From Larkinella knui (GTDB lineage: Bacteria; Bacteroidota; Bacteroidia; Cytophagales; Spirosomataceae), in contig NZ_RQJP01000003.1 in NCBI RefSeq assembly GCF_003858645.1, positions 186,001-250,000 of the forward strand: DNA of 64,000 bases. Direction: 5' to 3'. The notes below the pieces were generated by a model. That model was not told the DNA's origin, did not search any database, and worked only from the letters and a program-made list of their open reading frames with translations. How positions within the stretch are numbered: the first letter of the stretch is position 1; each line of letters starts with the position of its first letter. Made by a program: the position numbers and the translations under genes. This document shows positions 9,172-18,079 of the stretch, piece by piece.

Positions 9172-9648
9172 ATGTATACGACTACGATCCACACGCCGGT
9201 TGGACTGGCAGTCATCAGCGGCAACGAAGACGGAATTACGAGTGTTCGGTGCACCCACGAGCCCGTAATCGATTCTCCTTTTGTTCCTGCGGTATTACAC
9301 AAATGTGCGCGTCAACTGGAAGAGTATTTTCTGAATCGCCGTCGGTCGTTTGATATTCCGCTTCATCCGCAGGGCACCCCTTTTCAACGGTCGGTCTGGC
9401 AAATGCTGGCCGAAGTTCCGTACGGAAAAACGATGTCGTATATGGAATTGACCCGGCGTTTGGGCGACGAAAAAGCCATTCGGGCGGTGGCCGCAGCCAA
9501 CGGAAAAAATCCGATCTGGATCATTATTCCCTGCCATCGCATTATTGGTTCTAATGGTGATCTGACCGGTTATGCGGGTGGTCTGGGTCGTAAAAAGTGG
9601 CTGCTCGAACACGAACAGGTGGCCAACGGTCAGTTGACTTTATTTTAA
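9172..9648 (+). CDS. methylated-DNA--protein-cysteine methyltransferase
   Basis: A suicide DNA repair protein that moves the alkyl group from O6-alkylguanine to its own cysteine. The active site PCHRIIG has Cys121. The DNA-binding helix region (FQRSVWQMLAEVPYGKTMSY) and the C-terminal YAGGLGRKKWLLEHE are typical of Ogt/MGMT. At 158 residues it is a single-domain form without an Ada regulatory domain. The following hydrolase gene starts 14 bp after its stop, so the two may be co-transcribed. Confidence 0.95.
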   Translation: MYTTTIHTPVGLAVISGNEDGITSVRCTHEPVIDSPFVPAVLHKCARQLEEYFLNRRRSFDIPLHPQGTPFQRSVWQMLAEVPYGKTMSYMELTRRLGDEKAIRAVAAANGKNPIWIIIPCHRIIGSNGDLTGYAGGLGRKKWLLEHEQVANGQLTLF

Positions 9649-9662
9649 TAAAGCGTTTGCGA

Positions 9663-10514
9663 GTGAAAGTACTGAATAGCTTACTGTTCCTGCTGTTACT
9701 GACGAGTCTATCCGGCTGTTTTTTCCGCAAGTGGCGGATGAGTGACCGGCAGATTCAGGCCCACTTTGCCAACCGGGCCGTTAAACCAACTTTTTTTACC
9801 ATCGAAAACGACAGCCTGAAACTGTTCGTTGCCAGCGTCGGTTCGGATACCTTGCCGCCCCTGCTGCTCATTCACGGTGCGCCTGGCTCCTGGTATGGTT
9901 ATTTGAAAATGATCGACGACAGTGCTCTGTACTCCCGGTTTCACATTTTGTCGGTCGACCGGCCCGGCTATGGCAAATCGCGAAAAAACCGCAAAGCCGT
10001 TACGTCCATCACAAAACAGGCTCAGTGGATTGCCCACGCTTTGAATTTAAACCATTCCGGAAAACCGGCGGTGGTGCTCGGACGTTCGTATGGCGCTCCC
10101 GTAGCCGCCCGTCTGGCCATTCTGTATCCCAGTCGGGTCAAACACCTCTTCCTGGTTTCGTCCCCCCTCGACCCGGATAAAGAGAAATTTTTCTGGTTCT
10201 CGAAATGGGGTAAAATGGCTCCGGTCAAGTTATTTATGGATCGGCACATCAATCTGGCAACGGCCGAAAAATACACGCACGTGGCCGAACTACGCCAGCT
10301 TGAACCTTTGTGGCCGACACTGCAGGTGCCGGTAACGCTGATGCAGGGCGGCAAGGACTGGCTGGTTGATCCGTCGAATCTGGATTTTGCAAAAAAGGTC
10401 CTAGCCGGCAAACCGGCAGAGTTCATTTTTCTGCCCGAAGCGGGCCATCTGATTACTAATTCTCATCCGGAATTAGTCAAAACCTTACTACTGAATTCGT
10501 GCAGATGCGATTAA
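9663..10514 (+). CDS. alpha/beta-hydrolase lipoprotein
   Basis: A serine hydrolase fold with an N-terminal hydrophobic segment and a lipobox (LTSLSGC), so it is probably anchored to a membrane. HGAPGSW is the oxyanion-hole motif, GRSYGAP holds the nucleophilic serine, and the C-terminal EAGHLI carries the catalytic histidine. The GTG at 9663 is chosen because it gives a clean signal peptide directly after the preceding stop; starting at 9597 would overlap the methyltransferase and add residues with no signal-like character. Substrate unknown. Confidence 0.82.
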   Translation: MKVLNSLLFLLLLTSLSGCFFRKWRMSDRQIQAHFANRAVKPTFFTIENDSLKLFVASVGSDTLPPLLLIHGAPGSWYGYLKMIDDSALYSRFHILSVDRPGYGKSRKNRKAVTSITKQAQWIAHALNLNHSGKPAVVLGRSYGAPVAARLAILYPSRVKHLFLVSSPLDPDKEKFFWFSKWGKMAPVKLFMDRHINLATAEKYTHVAELRQLEPLWPTLQVPVTLMQGGKDWLVDPSNLDFAKKVLAGKPAEFIFLPEAGHLITNSHPELVKTLLLNSCRCD

Positions 10515-10545
10515 TCGGGGTTTCTATTTTATTAACAACCAGATT

Positions 10546-10569
10546 AGAGACGCAATTAATCGCGTCTCT
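10546..10569 (+). terminator. hairpin after the hydrolase gene
   Basis: An 8-bp perfect stem (AGAGACGC / GCGTCTCT) with an 8-nt loop lies 31 bp past the hydrolase stop. No strong U-run follows. Confidence 0.5.
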
Positions 10570-10590
10570 GCGGTCATTGCCATTATTCAA

Positions 10591-11553
10591 ATGATCAACC
10601 TCGAAACCATTCAGGCGGCCCATGACCGCATCCGGTCGCACATCCACCGTACGCCCATCTTGACTAACCGAACCATCAATGAACGGAGTGGCGTCGAGAT
10701 TTATTTTAAACCGGAGAACTTCCAGAAAATTGGCGCTTTTAAGGCCCGGGGTGGCTTAAATGCCATCCTGCAACTGTCGGAACAGGAACGCTATTATGGC
10801 CGTAGCCTGGGCCCCGTCACGACGCATTCGTCCGGTAACCACGCCCAGGCCGTCGCCTTTGCCGCCCGGCAGGTTGGCACGAAAGCCTACATCGTGATGC
10901 CGCGAACGGCTCCACAGGTTAAGAAGGATGCGGTTTTGGGCTACGGTGCCGAAGTGATCGAATGCGAGCCCACGCTCGAAGCCCGCGAAGCCGGGGTGCA
11001 GGAAATCATCGAGCAAACCGGGGCGGTTTTGATTCACCCCTTCGATGATGACCGGGTGATTGCCGGACAGGCAACAGCCGCTAAAGAACTCATCGAAGAT
11101 GTTGATTTTGACTTATTTTTCGATGTCATCATGGCTCCGGTCGGGGGCGGTGGCCTGCTCAGCGGAACGGCCCTGGCGACGCACTACCTGAGTCCCCGAA
11201 CGAAGGTCATCGCTGCCGAACCGGAAGGCGCTGCCGATGCCGTGTTGTCGTTCAAAAGTGGAAAGGTTGAAAAAGCACCCTACATTAAAACCATCGCCGA
11301 TGGCCTGATGACCAGCCTCAGCGAACGAACGCTCGGCTACATTCGGGAACATGTGACGGACATTCTGACGGTTTCGGATGCGGAAATTATTGCGGCCATG
11401 CGGTTGATCTGGGAACGGATGAAAATCATCATCGAACCCTCGTGTGCCGTTCCACTGGCGGCTTTACTGAAAAATAAAGACCAGTTTGCCGGACAAAAAG
11501 TTGGAATCATTCTGACCGGCGGAAACGTCGATCTGGGAAAATTGCCGTTTTAA
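10591..11553 (+). CDS. PLP-dependent threonine/serine dehydratase
   Basis: A fold-type II PLP enzyme of the threonine ammonia-lyase/serine racemase group. The Schiff-base lysine is Lys51 in GAFKARG. The substrate loop SGNHAQ is at 81-86, and the glycine-rich phosphate-binding loop GGGG at 185-188. At 320 residues it has no C-terminal ACT domain, so it resembles the catabolic or serine-racemase form rather than biosynthetic IlvA. Likely reaction: threonine to 2-oxobutanoate plus ammonia, or serine to pyruvate. No biosynthetic neighbours help choose. Confidence 0.9.
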   Translation: MINLETIQAAHDRIRSHIHRTPILTNRTINERSGVEIYFKPENFQKIGAFKARGGLNAILQLSEQERYYGRSLGPVTTHSSGNHAQAVAFAARQVGTKAYIVMPRTAPQVKKDAVLGYGAEVIECEPTLEAREAGVQEIIEQTGAVLIHPFDDDRVIAGQATAAKELIEDVDFDLFFDVIMAPVGGGGLLSGTALATHYLSPRTKVIAAEPEGAADAVLSFKSGKVEKAPYIKTIADGLMTSLSERTLGYIREHVTDILTVSDAEIIAAMRLIWERMKIIIEPSCAVPLAALLKNKDQFAGQKVGIILTGGNVDLGKLPF

Positions 11554-11676
11554 TCAACTTCGGAATAAAGCCTGAACTAATCATTATCGTCATCAACAAC
11601 GAAAATAAGCCGGTTTTCTAACGTCCTGATCAGGTTCGGTTTTCGTTGCGCTTAGATTGACTGATTTGTAACAAGA

Positions 11677-11703
11677 TAGCCGATCCTCTAAGCGGATCGG
11701 CTA
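11677..11703. terminator. palindromic terminator (TAGCCGATCC type)
   Basis: A 10-bp perfect stem TAGCCGATCC / GGATCGGCTA with a 7-nt loop and a T-rich 3' side, between the convergent dehydratase and small orphan gene. The same 10-mer stem recurs in the hairpin at 35410-35464. Confidence 0.75.
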
Positions 11704-11759
11704 CTCCTTTTCTACCTAAAACGCTACTAAAAATTATCAGCAAACTCACCTGATTTACC

Positions 11760-11933
11760 CTACAGAGTAACCAGCCGTTCTTTCCGTTTGACCTGCTGCC
11801 GACACCATTGGAGCAGTTGTAAACGTTCGGCAGGAGACAACCACCGCAGAAGCTTCCGTAATTCTTTTCGAAAAAGGCGCCCGTCAAAATCGACTTTTTT
11901 CAGGACGCACTGACTATATTCAAACCAGGACAT
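11760..11933 (-). CDS. small conserved-looking protein, 57 aa
   Basis: A short basic, Leu/Arg-rich protein starting MSWFEYSQCVLKKVDF, with a helical middle (LFRKELRKLLRWL, LQLLQWCRQQVKRK). It looks like small orphan proteins I associate with other Cytophagales genomes, but I cannot verify that here. The ATG at 11933 is preferred over the upstream GTG at 11957. It has no domain I can name. The basic helices would allow nucleic-acid or membrane-surface binding, which is speculation. Confidence 0.5.
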   Translation of the reverse strand: MSWFEYSQCVLKKVDFDGRLFRKELRKLLRWLSPAERLQLLQWCRQQVKRKERLVTL

Positions 11934-12030
11934 AGCAAATTGGGTTAGGATTTCCACAAATATGGGATGCCCTGGTTAAAGGCGGCTTAGACCAGGATTA
12001 AAAAAAAATTAGAATTTGTCTTCCAAAGAA

Positions 12031-12060
12031 ATAGCCGGTTCCCAGGAAGTAACCGGCTAT
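12031..12060. terminator. hairpin ATAGCCGGTT/AACCGGCTAT
   Basis: A 10-bp perfect inverted repeat with a 10-nt loop in the gap between the small orphan gene and the 3' end of czcA. The core resembles the TAGCCGATCC hairpins at 11677 and 35410. Confidence 0.5.
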
Positions 12061-12097
12061 CGAAATCACCTGAAATTAGCAATTTACGCTCGATAAA

Positions 12098-12170
12098 AGA
12101 GGTGAGACCAGCGAGTAAAGACCGGGAATTAACGCTGTTTTATAAGTCTTTACCCGCTGGTCTCACCTCT
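12098..12170. repeat. 25-bp inverted repeat downstream of czcA
   Basis: Arms 12098-12122 and 12146-12170 are complementary at 24 of 25 positions (AGAGGTGAGACCAGCG versus AGAGGTGAGACCAGCR), with a 23-nt spacer. A further partial copy of TCTCACCYCT follows the right arm. It lies 85 bp past the czcA stop and could end that operon, though no U-run adjoins it. Confidence 0.7.
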
Positions 12171-12254
12171 CTTGTCTCACCCCTCTAATCAAGCCACAAA
12201 ATAGGTCCGCCTACATTAGAAATCGCTTAGAGCGGTCTTAGAAAATTGTTAATT

Positions 12255-15200
12255 CTACCCTTCCAAAACCTGCGGTTCCCGGCGCCAGGGTTTCACCTCG
12301 ACTTCGGATTTGCGGTAAAAATACCGGTAGAGTATCGGAAAAATCAGGAGCGTCAGGATCGTGGCCGTGATCAGACCACCAATGACGACAATGGCGAGCG
12401 GTTTTTGGGTTTCGGAACCAATTCCGGTTGAAACTGCCGCTGGCAGCAGACCGATGGCCGCCATGAGGGCCGTCATAACCACCGGCCGAATCCGGCTTCG
12501 GATGCCCTGGCGAATGGCCTCGTCGAGCGGTTGCCGGTCGGCGCGGTTCTGGTTGAAAACCGACACCAGAATGACGCCGTTCTGCACACAAATCCCGAAC
12601 AGGGCAATGAAGCCCACCCCCGCCGAAATCCCGAAGTTGATGCCCGTCACGTGCAGGGCCAGAATACCGCCCATCAACGCAAAAGGCACATTCAGCAACA
12701 CCAGACCGGCATCTTTCGGGTTGCCAAAGGTGATGAACAGAATAACAAAAATGGCGGCCAGACTCAGCGGAACCACCTGGCCGAGCCGCTGCGTGGCCCG
12801 CACCTGGTTCTCAAATTCGCCCGTCCAGTTGATGGAGTAGCCTTTGGGCAGTTTCTTCAATTTCTGGTCGACTTTCCGCTGGGCTTCCGCAATGGTGCTC
12901 CCCAGATCGCGCTCCCGAACCGAAAATTTGACCCCGATAAACCGCTTGTTCAGGTCGCGGTAAATAAACGCCGGGCCGGTGGTTTTGTGCAGCGTCGCAA
13001 TTTCGCTGAGCGGTATTTTACTGCCGTGCATGGTCGGAACCATCAGCCGCATGATGTCATCTTCGGTTTTGCGGTAATTCTCGGCATAGCGCAACCGGAT
13101 GTCGAATCGTCGCTCGCCCTCGTAAAGAATCGATGCGGTTTTTCCGCCAATAGCCATTTCAATTACCGCCTGCGCATCGGCGGTCGACACCCCGTAGAGA
13201 GCCATTTTGTGGTCGTGAAACAACACACTGATTTCGGGTTGGCCGATGTTGCGCAGAATACCGACATCCTTAATACCGGGAACATCCTTGATGGCGTCGA
13301 TTACTTCATTGGCCAATCCGTTGAGTTGATTTAAATCTTCCCCGAAAATCTTGACGGCATTGGACGCGTTCATCCCGGCCACGGCTTCGGCCACGTTGTC
13401 GATGATGGGCTGGGAATAATTGTAGTTAATCCCCTGGAACTGTTTGAGTTTGCCATCCATTTCCTCGATCAGGTCATCGGTGGAAATGTTGCGTTTCCAG
13501 TCGTCTTTGGGCTTCAGGTTGACCTGCATTTGGACGTAGTAAAAACCCGACGGATCGGTGCCGTCATTGGAGCGGCCGGTTTGCGACAACACGCCGTTGA
13601 CTTCCGGAAATTCCATCAGTTTTTTTCGCAAAACGCGCACCATTTTAGTCGTTTCGCTCAGTGACGAACTCATGGGCAGTTTGGCTTCTACCCACAACGC
13701 GCCTTCGTTGAGCTGCGGCAAAAATTCCGTTCCGAGCAGGGTGGCGGAGAAAAACGTAAGTCCCAGGCAGGCCGTAGCCAGCAAAAAACTGAATCGCTTG
13801 CGAGCATAACACCATTCAAATCCTGCCGAAACGGTATTGGTGAAAAACCGGACGATGAAGTTATTCTTCTCCCGAACATTCTTCCGAAGCAAAATGGAAC
13901 ACAAAACCGGCACCAGCGTCAGCGTAAACAACAACGCTCCCAGCAAGGCAAATCCGAGGGTCCAGGCCAGCGGAGAGAACATTTTCCCCTCCACTTTCTG
14001 AAAAGAGAAAATGGGCAGCAAGGCCGTAATGATGATCAGTTTGGAGAAAAATACCGCTTTGCCCAACTCGCCCCCGGTTTTCTTGATCAGGCCGAGTTTA
14101 CTCATGCGGTTGAAACTTTCCATGCCTTTTTTATGCGCCAGATGGTCGAGGGTAACAAAAATCCCTTCCACCATCACCACGGCCCCGTCGATGATAATCC
14201 CGAAATCGACTGCGCCCATCGACAGCAGGTTGGCCGACATGCCCCGCAACCGCAGACACATAAACGCAAACAGCAACGCCAGCGGAATAATGATCGAAAC
14301 GATAACGGTGGTTCGCCAGTCGGCCATGAACACAAAGACGATGACCGTTACCAGAATAATGCCCTCGGTCAGATTGTGCATGACCGTGTGTGTACAGAAC
14401 GTGATGAGGTTATCGCGGTCATAGAAGGTTACCATTTTCGTGTCCGACGGCAGAATCCGCGTGTTCAGTTCCTCGATTTTGTCCTTCACCCGCTTCAGGA
14501 TTTCGCTGGGATTCTCCCCTTTCCGCATCACCACGATTCCCTCCACCACGTCGTCATTGCCGTTCAAACCCACCTGACCCACCCGTGGCAGACTCGATTC
14601 CGCGACTTCGGCGACGTTTTGGACCAAAACCGGGTTGCCGTTCAGTTCCTCAATAATGATGTTTTCAATATCGGCAACCGAGGTCAGTAGCCCCACACCC
14701 CGAACGACATACGCCTGGCCATTGCGCTCGATGACATCGCCCCCAACGTTGATGTTACTCCGCGTGATGGCCTGATAAACTTCCAAAGGCGTCAGGTCGT
14801 ATTTCGTCAGTTGGGTAGGATTCACCCGGATTTCGTAGATTTTTTCCTGACCGCCAAACGCCACGACATCGGCCACACCGGGAACGCTCCGTAACTGACG
14901 GTCGATCACCCAGTTATGCAAGGTCAGAAGCTCACGGCTGTCGCGGGTTTTGCTTTCGAGCGTGAAGCGGAAAATTTCGCCCGTCGGGCCATACGGCGGC
15001 TGTACATCCGGCTCCACGGTTTCGGGAAGTGTAACCGTACGAAGCTGATTATTCACCTGTTGTCGCGCAAAGAAATCCTCGACGTCGTCTTCAAAAATGA
15101 TTTTGATCACCGACAACCCGAACATCGTGATGGAACGAACGTTCGTTTTTCGCTGCACGGAATTCATGGCCACTTCGATGGGCACGGTGACAAACCGCTC

Positions 15201-15392
15201 CACTTCCTCGGCACTCCGGCCGTTCCATTCCGTGACGACGATAATCTGGGTATTGGTGACGTCGGGAAAGGCTTCGAGTGGCGTATTCAGGTAGCTCACC
15301 ACACCGGCAATGATGAGGCCTGTGGTCATGAAAAAGATAAAAAACCGGTTTTTGAGCGAAAACCCGACAATATTTCGAATGAATTTATTCAT
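12255..15392 (-). CDS. czcA: CzcA/CusA-family heavy-metal RND efflux transporter
   Basis: An inner-membrane proton-driven pump of the HME-RND family, 1045 residues, the normal length. It has the twelve-helix RND layout with two large periplasmic loops. The HME signature DFGIIIDGAVVMVE near residue 400 is present, as are PLEAFPDVTNTQ and GVGFIALFGICVQNGVILV. Partners CzcB and CzcC are encoded just upstream, with a two-component system before them. Metal specificity (Co/Zn/Cd versus Cu/Ag) cannot be set from sequence inspection alone. A 136-bp repeat-rich gap separates it from czcB. Confidence 0.95.
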   Translation of the reverse strand: MNKFIRNIVGFSLKNRFFIFFMTTGLIIAGVVSYLNTPLEAFPDVTNTQIIVVTEWNGRSAEEVERFVTVPIEVAMNSVQRKTNVRSITMFGLSVIKIIFEDDVEDFFARQQVNNQLRTVTLPETVEPDVQPPYGPTGEIFRFTLESKTRDSRELLTLHNWVIDRQLRSVPGVADVVAFGGQEKIYEIRVNPTQLTKYDLTPLEVYQAITRSNINVGGDVIERNGQAYVVRGVGLLTSVADIENIIIEELNGNPVLVQNVAEVAESSLPRVGQVGLNGNDDVVEGIVVMRKGENPSEILKRVKDKIEELNTRILPSDTKMVTFYDRDNLITFCTHTVMHNLTEGIILVTVIVFVFMADWRTTVIVSIIIPLALLFAFMCLRLRGMSANLLSMGAVDFGIIIDGAVVMVEGIFVTLDHLAHKKGMESFNRMSKLGLIKKTGGELGKAVFFSKLIIITALLPIFSFQKVEGKMFSPLAWTLGFALLGALLFTLTLVPVLCSILLRKNVREKNNFIVRFFTNTVSAGFEWCYARKRFSFLLATACLGLTFFSATLLGTEFLPQLNEGALWVEAKLPMSSSLSETTKMVRVLRKKLMEFPEVNGVLSQTGRSNDGTDPSGFYYVQMQVNLKPKDDWKRNISTDDLIEEMDGKLKQFQGINYNYSQPIIDNVAEAVAGMNASNAVKIFGEDLNQLNGLANEVIDAIKDVPGIKDVGILRNIGQPEISVLFHDHKMALYGVSTADAQAVIEMAIGGKTASILYEGERRFDIRLRYAENYRKTEDDIMRLMVPTMHGSKIPLSEIATLHKTTGPAFIYRDLNKRFIGVKFSVRERDLGSTIAEAQRKVDQKLKKLPKGYSINWTGEFENQVRATQRLGQVVPLSLAAIFVILFITFGNPKDAGLVLLNVPFALMGGILALHVTGINFGISAGVGFIALFGICVQNGVILVSVFNQNRADRQPLDEAIRQGIRSRIRPVVMTALMAAIGLLPAAVSTGIGSETQKPLAIVVIGGLITATILTLLIFPILYRYFYRKSEVEVKPWRREPQVLEG

Positions 15393-15401
15393 AGTTTCAA
15401 T

Positions 15402-15531
15402 GAGGGATTGAGGGATTGAGTGAATGAGTGAGTGAGCGGTTGAGTAAACCGCTGGCTTGGTGGTTATTGCTCACAGCCCCAGCGACTCGTCAAACCTTTA
15501 CTCAATCACTCATTCGCTCAATCACTCATTA
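15402..15531. repeat. interspersed GATTGAG/GAGTGAAT repeats between czcB and czcA
   Basis: The left part (about 15404-15450) is built from tandem variants of GGGATTGA, GTGAATGA and GTGAGTGA. The right part (about 15497-15531) is the reverse complement of a similar set (ACTCAATCACTCATTCGCTC). Together they can form a long imperfect hairpin inside the operon. Confidence 0.65.
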
Positions 15532-16611
15532 GTCGTTTAGTGCGTCGTAAACCAGCAGTTGATTCTTGGAAATCACCTTTTCACCCGTCTTCAGACCGGC
15601 GCTGATGTAGGCAATATCACCCAGAAATTTATGGACGTGAACCTCCCGCGTATCGATGTCGGACCGGCTCCGGAAAACCATAACGTAGTATTTCGAATTG
15701 TCGAAAATAACCGCATTGGAAGGCACGGTTGCCATTTGTGCCCCTTCGTCAAACCGCAGTGACACCGTTGCGTGCATCTCGGGTTTGAGTTTCATGGCTT
15801 CGTTTTTCAGCCGGATGCGGATGGTCATGGCCTTGGTTCCGGGATCGAGCACGCTGAAGATTTTGTCGACTTGCCCCTTAAATTGCAGATCAGGGTAACT
15901 CAGGGTCTGAACGCTGGCGGGCATTCCGGCTTTGACGCGGCCAATGTCGCTTTCGTTGACGTTGGCCAGTACCCACACGTCGCTGATCTGGCCAACGGTA
16001 AATAAATTGTCGGCATTATCGGAACGCAGCTGCATGTCCCGGTTGACGTTTTTCTCAATCACAAATCCGTCGATGGGAGCCCGAACCACATACGTCGGGG
16101 TTTTGCCCAGGCCATAAATCTGAAAAATTTCTTTCACCCGGCTGAGTTCAGCCTGGGCGGTTTCAACGTCTTTTTTGGCCGCAACCACTTCGCGCTGGGA
16201 GTTTAGCTTGCTCTCAAAAAGGTCTTCTGCGACACTCAGGTTTTTCTGAGCCAGCAGCAGATCCGACTGAGCCTGAATCATTTGCCGTTCAAAATCCGCT
16301 ACTTCGCCCGACCGTATTACGGCCAGTTGCTGGCCTTTCTTCACAAAATCGCCCAGTTCCACATCCACTTCTTCCACCACCCCGCCCACGAGCGGAAACA
16401 CTTTGATCACCTTGTTTTCATCGGCGGCCACTTTCCCCACCAGCGTCAGTTCACTCCGAACCGGCTGATTCAATACCGTGTCCAGCTGGATGCGATGCAT
16501 CATCGTATCCGACATCATAAATGCTTTGGCTTCTTCTACTTCCACCTTCTGATGGCAGGCGGTTGCCAGCCCGAGTGTCCCCAGCAGAATACCGCTAACG
16601 AGTTTTTTCAT
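15529..16611 (-). CDS. czcB: CzcB-type efflux periplasmic adaptor lipoprotein
   Basis: A membrane-fusion protein linking the RND pump to the outer-membrane channel. The signal peptide ends in a lipobox (LGLATAC). A barrel-sandwich lipoyl-like domain is split around a coiled-coil hairpin (VGGVVEEVDVELGDFVKKGQ ... APIDGFVIEKNVNRD), followed by beta-barrel domains. The ATG at 16611 (MKKLVSGILL) lies 7 bp after the czcC stop; the longer frame from 16647 would overlap czcC and spoil the signal peptide. Confidence 0.93.
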   Translation of the reverse strand: MKKLVSGILLGTLGLATACHQKVEVEEAKAFMMSDTMMHRIQLDTVLNQPVRSELTLVGKVAADENKVIKVFPLVGGVVEEVDVELGDFVKKGQQLAVIRSGEVADFERQMIQAQSDLLLAQKNLSVAEDLFESKLNSQREVVAAKKDVETAQAELSRVKEIFQIYGLGKTPTYVVRAPIDGFVIEKNVNRDMQLRSDNADNLFTVGQISDVWVLANVNESDIGRVKAGMPASVQTLSYPDLQFKGQVDKIFSVLDPGTKAMTIRIRLKNEAMKLKPEMHATVSLRFDEGAQMATVPSNAVIFDNSKYYVMVFRSRSDIDTREVHVHKFLGDIAYISAGLKTGEKVISKNQLLVYDALND

Positions 16612-16618
16612 TCTGATT

Positions 16619-17872
16619 TTAGTTAAATAATTCCTCACCAACCACATAATTCAGTTCTTCATACGCACTGATTCGGTCGGCTTTGAGTCGGTTCAATTCG
16701 CGGGTACTTTCGTTATAGGTTTCGATCAGGTCGATAAACTCCAGCAGGGAGATGTTGCGTTTCTGGAAATTGGCGAATAAGCCCTGGTTCAACAGCTCGA
16801 ATTGATCCGAAAACCGCGACTCGACCGACTGAACCGTCCGTTCTACTTCCTGCACTTTTTGCAAGGCGGCAATGACTTCATTGCCGACCTGCACGGCTTT
16901 CTGATTCTGAATCTGTTTCTGGTAGTCGATCTGGCTCCGGGCGGCTTTGATGGCACCCTGATTGCGGTTCAGGAACGGTAGATCCATGCTTACCGAAACG
17001 CCGAGGTAGTTGGGAACGTAGCTCCCCGCCTGGTCGTAGGTGCCGCCAACCCGCAGATCCGGCACGGCCAACGCTTTTTGCAAGTTGTAATTGAGTTCCG
17101 ACTGACGGGTTAACGACTGGTTGGCCAGCACGTCGGGCCGGTGGCGCAGCGCCCGATTCCGGAGGGAGTCAACCGGCTGATTCGGGAACCGGTACTGTTG
17201 CAGCTGGACTTCATTGACCACCGGCAGAATGGGCTGATCGACAGACAGTAAAGTTCGCAAAAATTGCTGATTTTCGGTCTGACGAAGCCGGATTTCCAGC
17301 CGGTCGTTGTTGAGTTGGAACAGCAGCGCCTTCAGCCGCAGCAGTTCCCGCAGCGACACGTTATTCTTGTCGTATTGCTGCTCAAAAGCCGTTACGGTTC
17401 CCTGCAAAGTCGCGATCTGGCGGTCGTACCGGGCCAGGGTTTCCTGCTGAAAATAGAGGTCGAAAAACCGGCTGCGGAGTTCGAAACGGAGCGAACGGAG
17501 CAGGTCGGCAAACTCGTAGTCGTTGAGTCGGGCGGATTCCTGCGCCAGGGCGACGCGCTTGTTGCGCTTGCCCGCCGTGTAGAGGAGTTGCTGAACAGAA
17601 ATGATTTTCTGACCCTGCCGACCGGCGTCCAGTACCCGGTGCTGCTCCGTATTGTAAGCACTCAGTTCAAGCGAAACCGTCGGGTTGTCGTATAAACTGG
17701 CCTGAATAATCTGGGCCTGACCGGCTTCGATCCGAAACCGCCCCGCCAGCAGCAATAAGTTATTTTTGATAAAAAGGCTATCCGCCTGACGTCGGCTAAG
17801 CCGTAGCGAATCCTGGGCCTGACCACTGGTGGAAAGCAGGCAACTCAACGTAAAAACGAGTAATAGACGCAT
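16619..17872 (-). CDS. czcC: CzcC-type outer-membrane efflux protein (TolC family)
   Basis: A 417-residue outer-membrane efflux factor with signal peptide (MRLLLVFTLSCLLSTSGQAQ). It has the duplicated helical-hairpin pattern of TolC-like proteins: Gln/Arg/Leu-rich helices, with PTVSLELSAYNTE and DLRVGGTYDQAG as beta-strand pairs. It completes the tripartite metal exporter with CzcB and CzcA. The 207-bp region upstream holds repeated TTAGAA and GTTAAAAGC motifs that may be operators for the adjacent response regulator. Confidence 0.93.
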   Translation of the reverse strand: MRLLLVFTLSCLLSTSGQAQDSLRLSRRQADSLFIKNNLLLLAGRFRIEAGQAQIIQASLYDNPTVSLELSAYNTEQHRVLDAGRQGQKIISVQQLLYTAGKRNKRVALAQESARLNDYEFADLLRSLRFELRSRFFDLYFQQETLARYDRQIATLQGTVTAFEQQYDKNNVSLRELLRLKALLFQLNNDRLEIRLRQTENQQFLRTLLSVDQPILPVVNEVQLQQYRFPNQPVDSLRNRALRHRPDVLANQSLTRQSELNYNLQKALAVPDLRVGGTYDQAGSYVPNYLGVSVSMDLPFLNRNQGAIKAARSQIDYQKQIQNQKAVQVGNEVIAALQKVQEVERTVQSVESRFSDQFELLNQGLFANFQKRNISLLEFIDLIETYNESTRELNRLKADRISAYEELNYVVGEELFN

Positions 17873-17918
17873 TAAAAAAGGTTAGCACATTTCGAAATGC
17901 AAGATTGGCCAAAAGAAG

Positions 17919-17991
17919 TTAGAAGACCGTTAAAAGCGTATTAGAAAGAAGTTAAATAGCTGTTAAAAAAAACTTAGAAGTGCTTTTAACG
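17919..17991 (-). promoter_or_regulatory. candidate response-regulator boxes upstream of czcC
   Basis: TTAGAA occurs three times on the plus strand, at about 17920, 17941 and 17974. A 10-bp inverted pair CGTTAAAAGC (17928-17937) and GCTTTTAACG (17982-17991) spans the region. Such arrays fit OmpR-type binding. TTAGAA is also present in the palindrome upstream of the regulator gene at 20202. Confidence 0.5.
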
Positions 17992-18079
17992 TATTGTTTC
18001 TTATCGCTATTCTGCTGGATATGAAGAATATAGCTAACTTCTGGGCGTAAAAACCAAAACAGGACACTTCGAAACCACT

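Noticed and set aside
12531-13334. Plus-strand ORF of 267 codons inside czcA
   Set aside because: Antisense to a complete and well conserved RND transporter; no start signal and a His/Gln/Arg-rich shadow composition.
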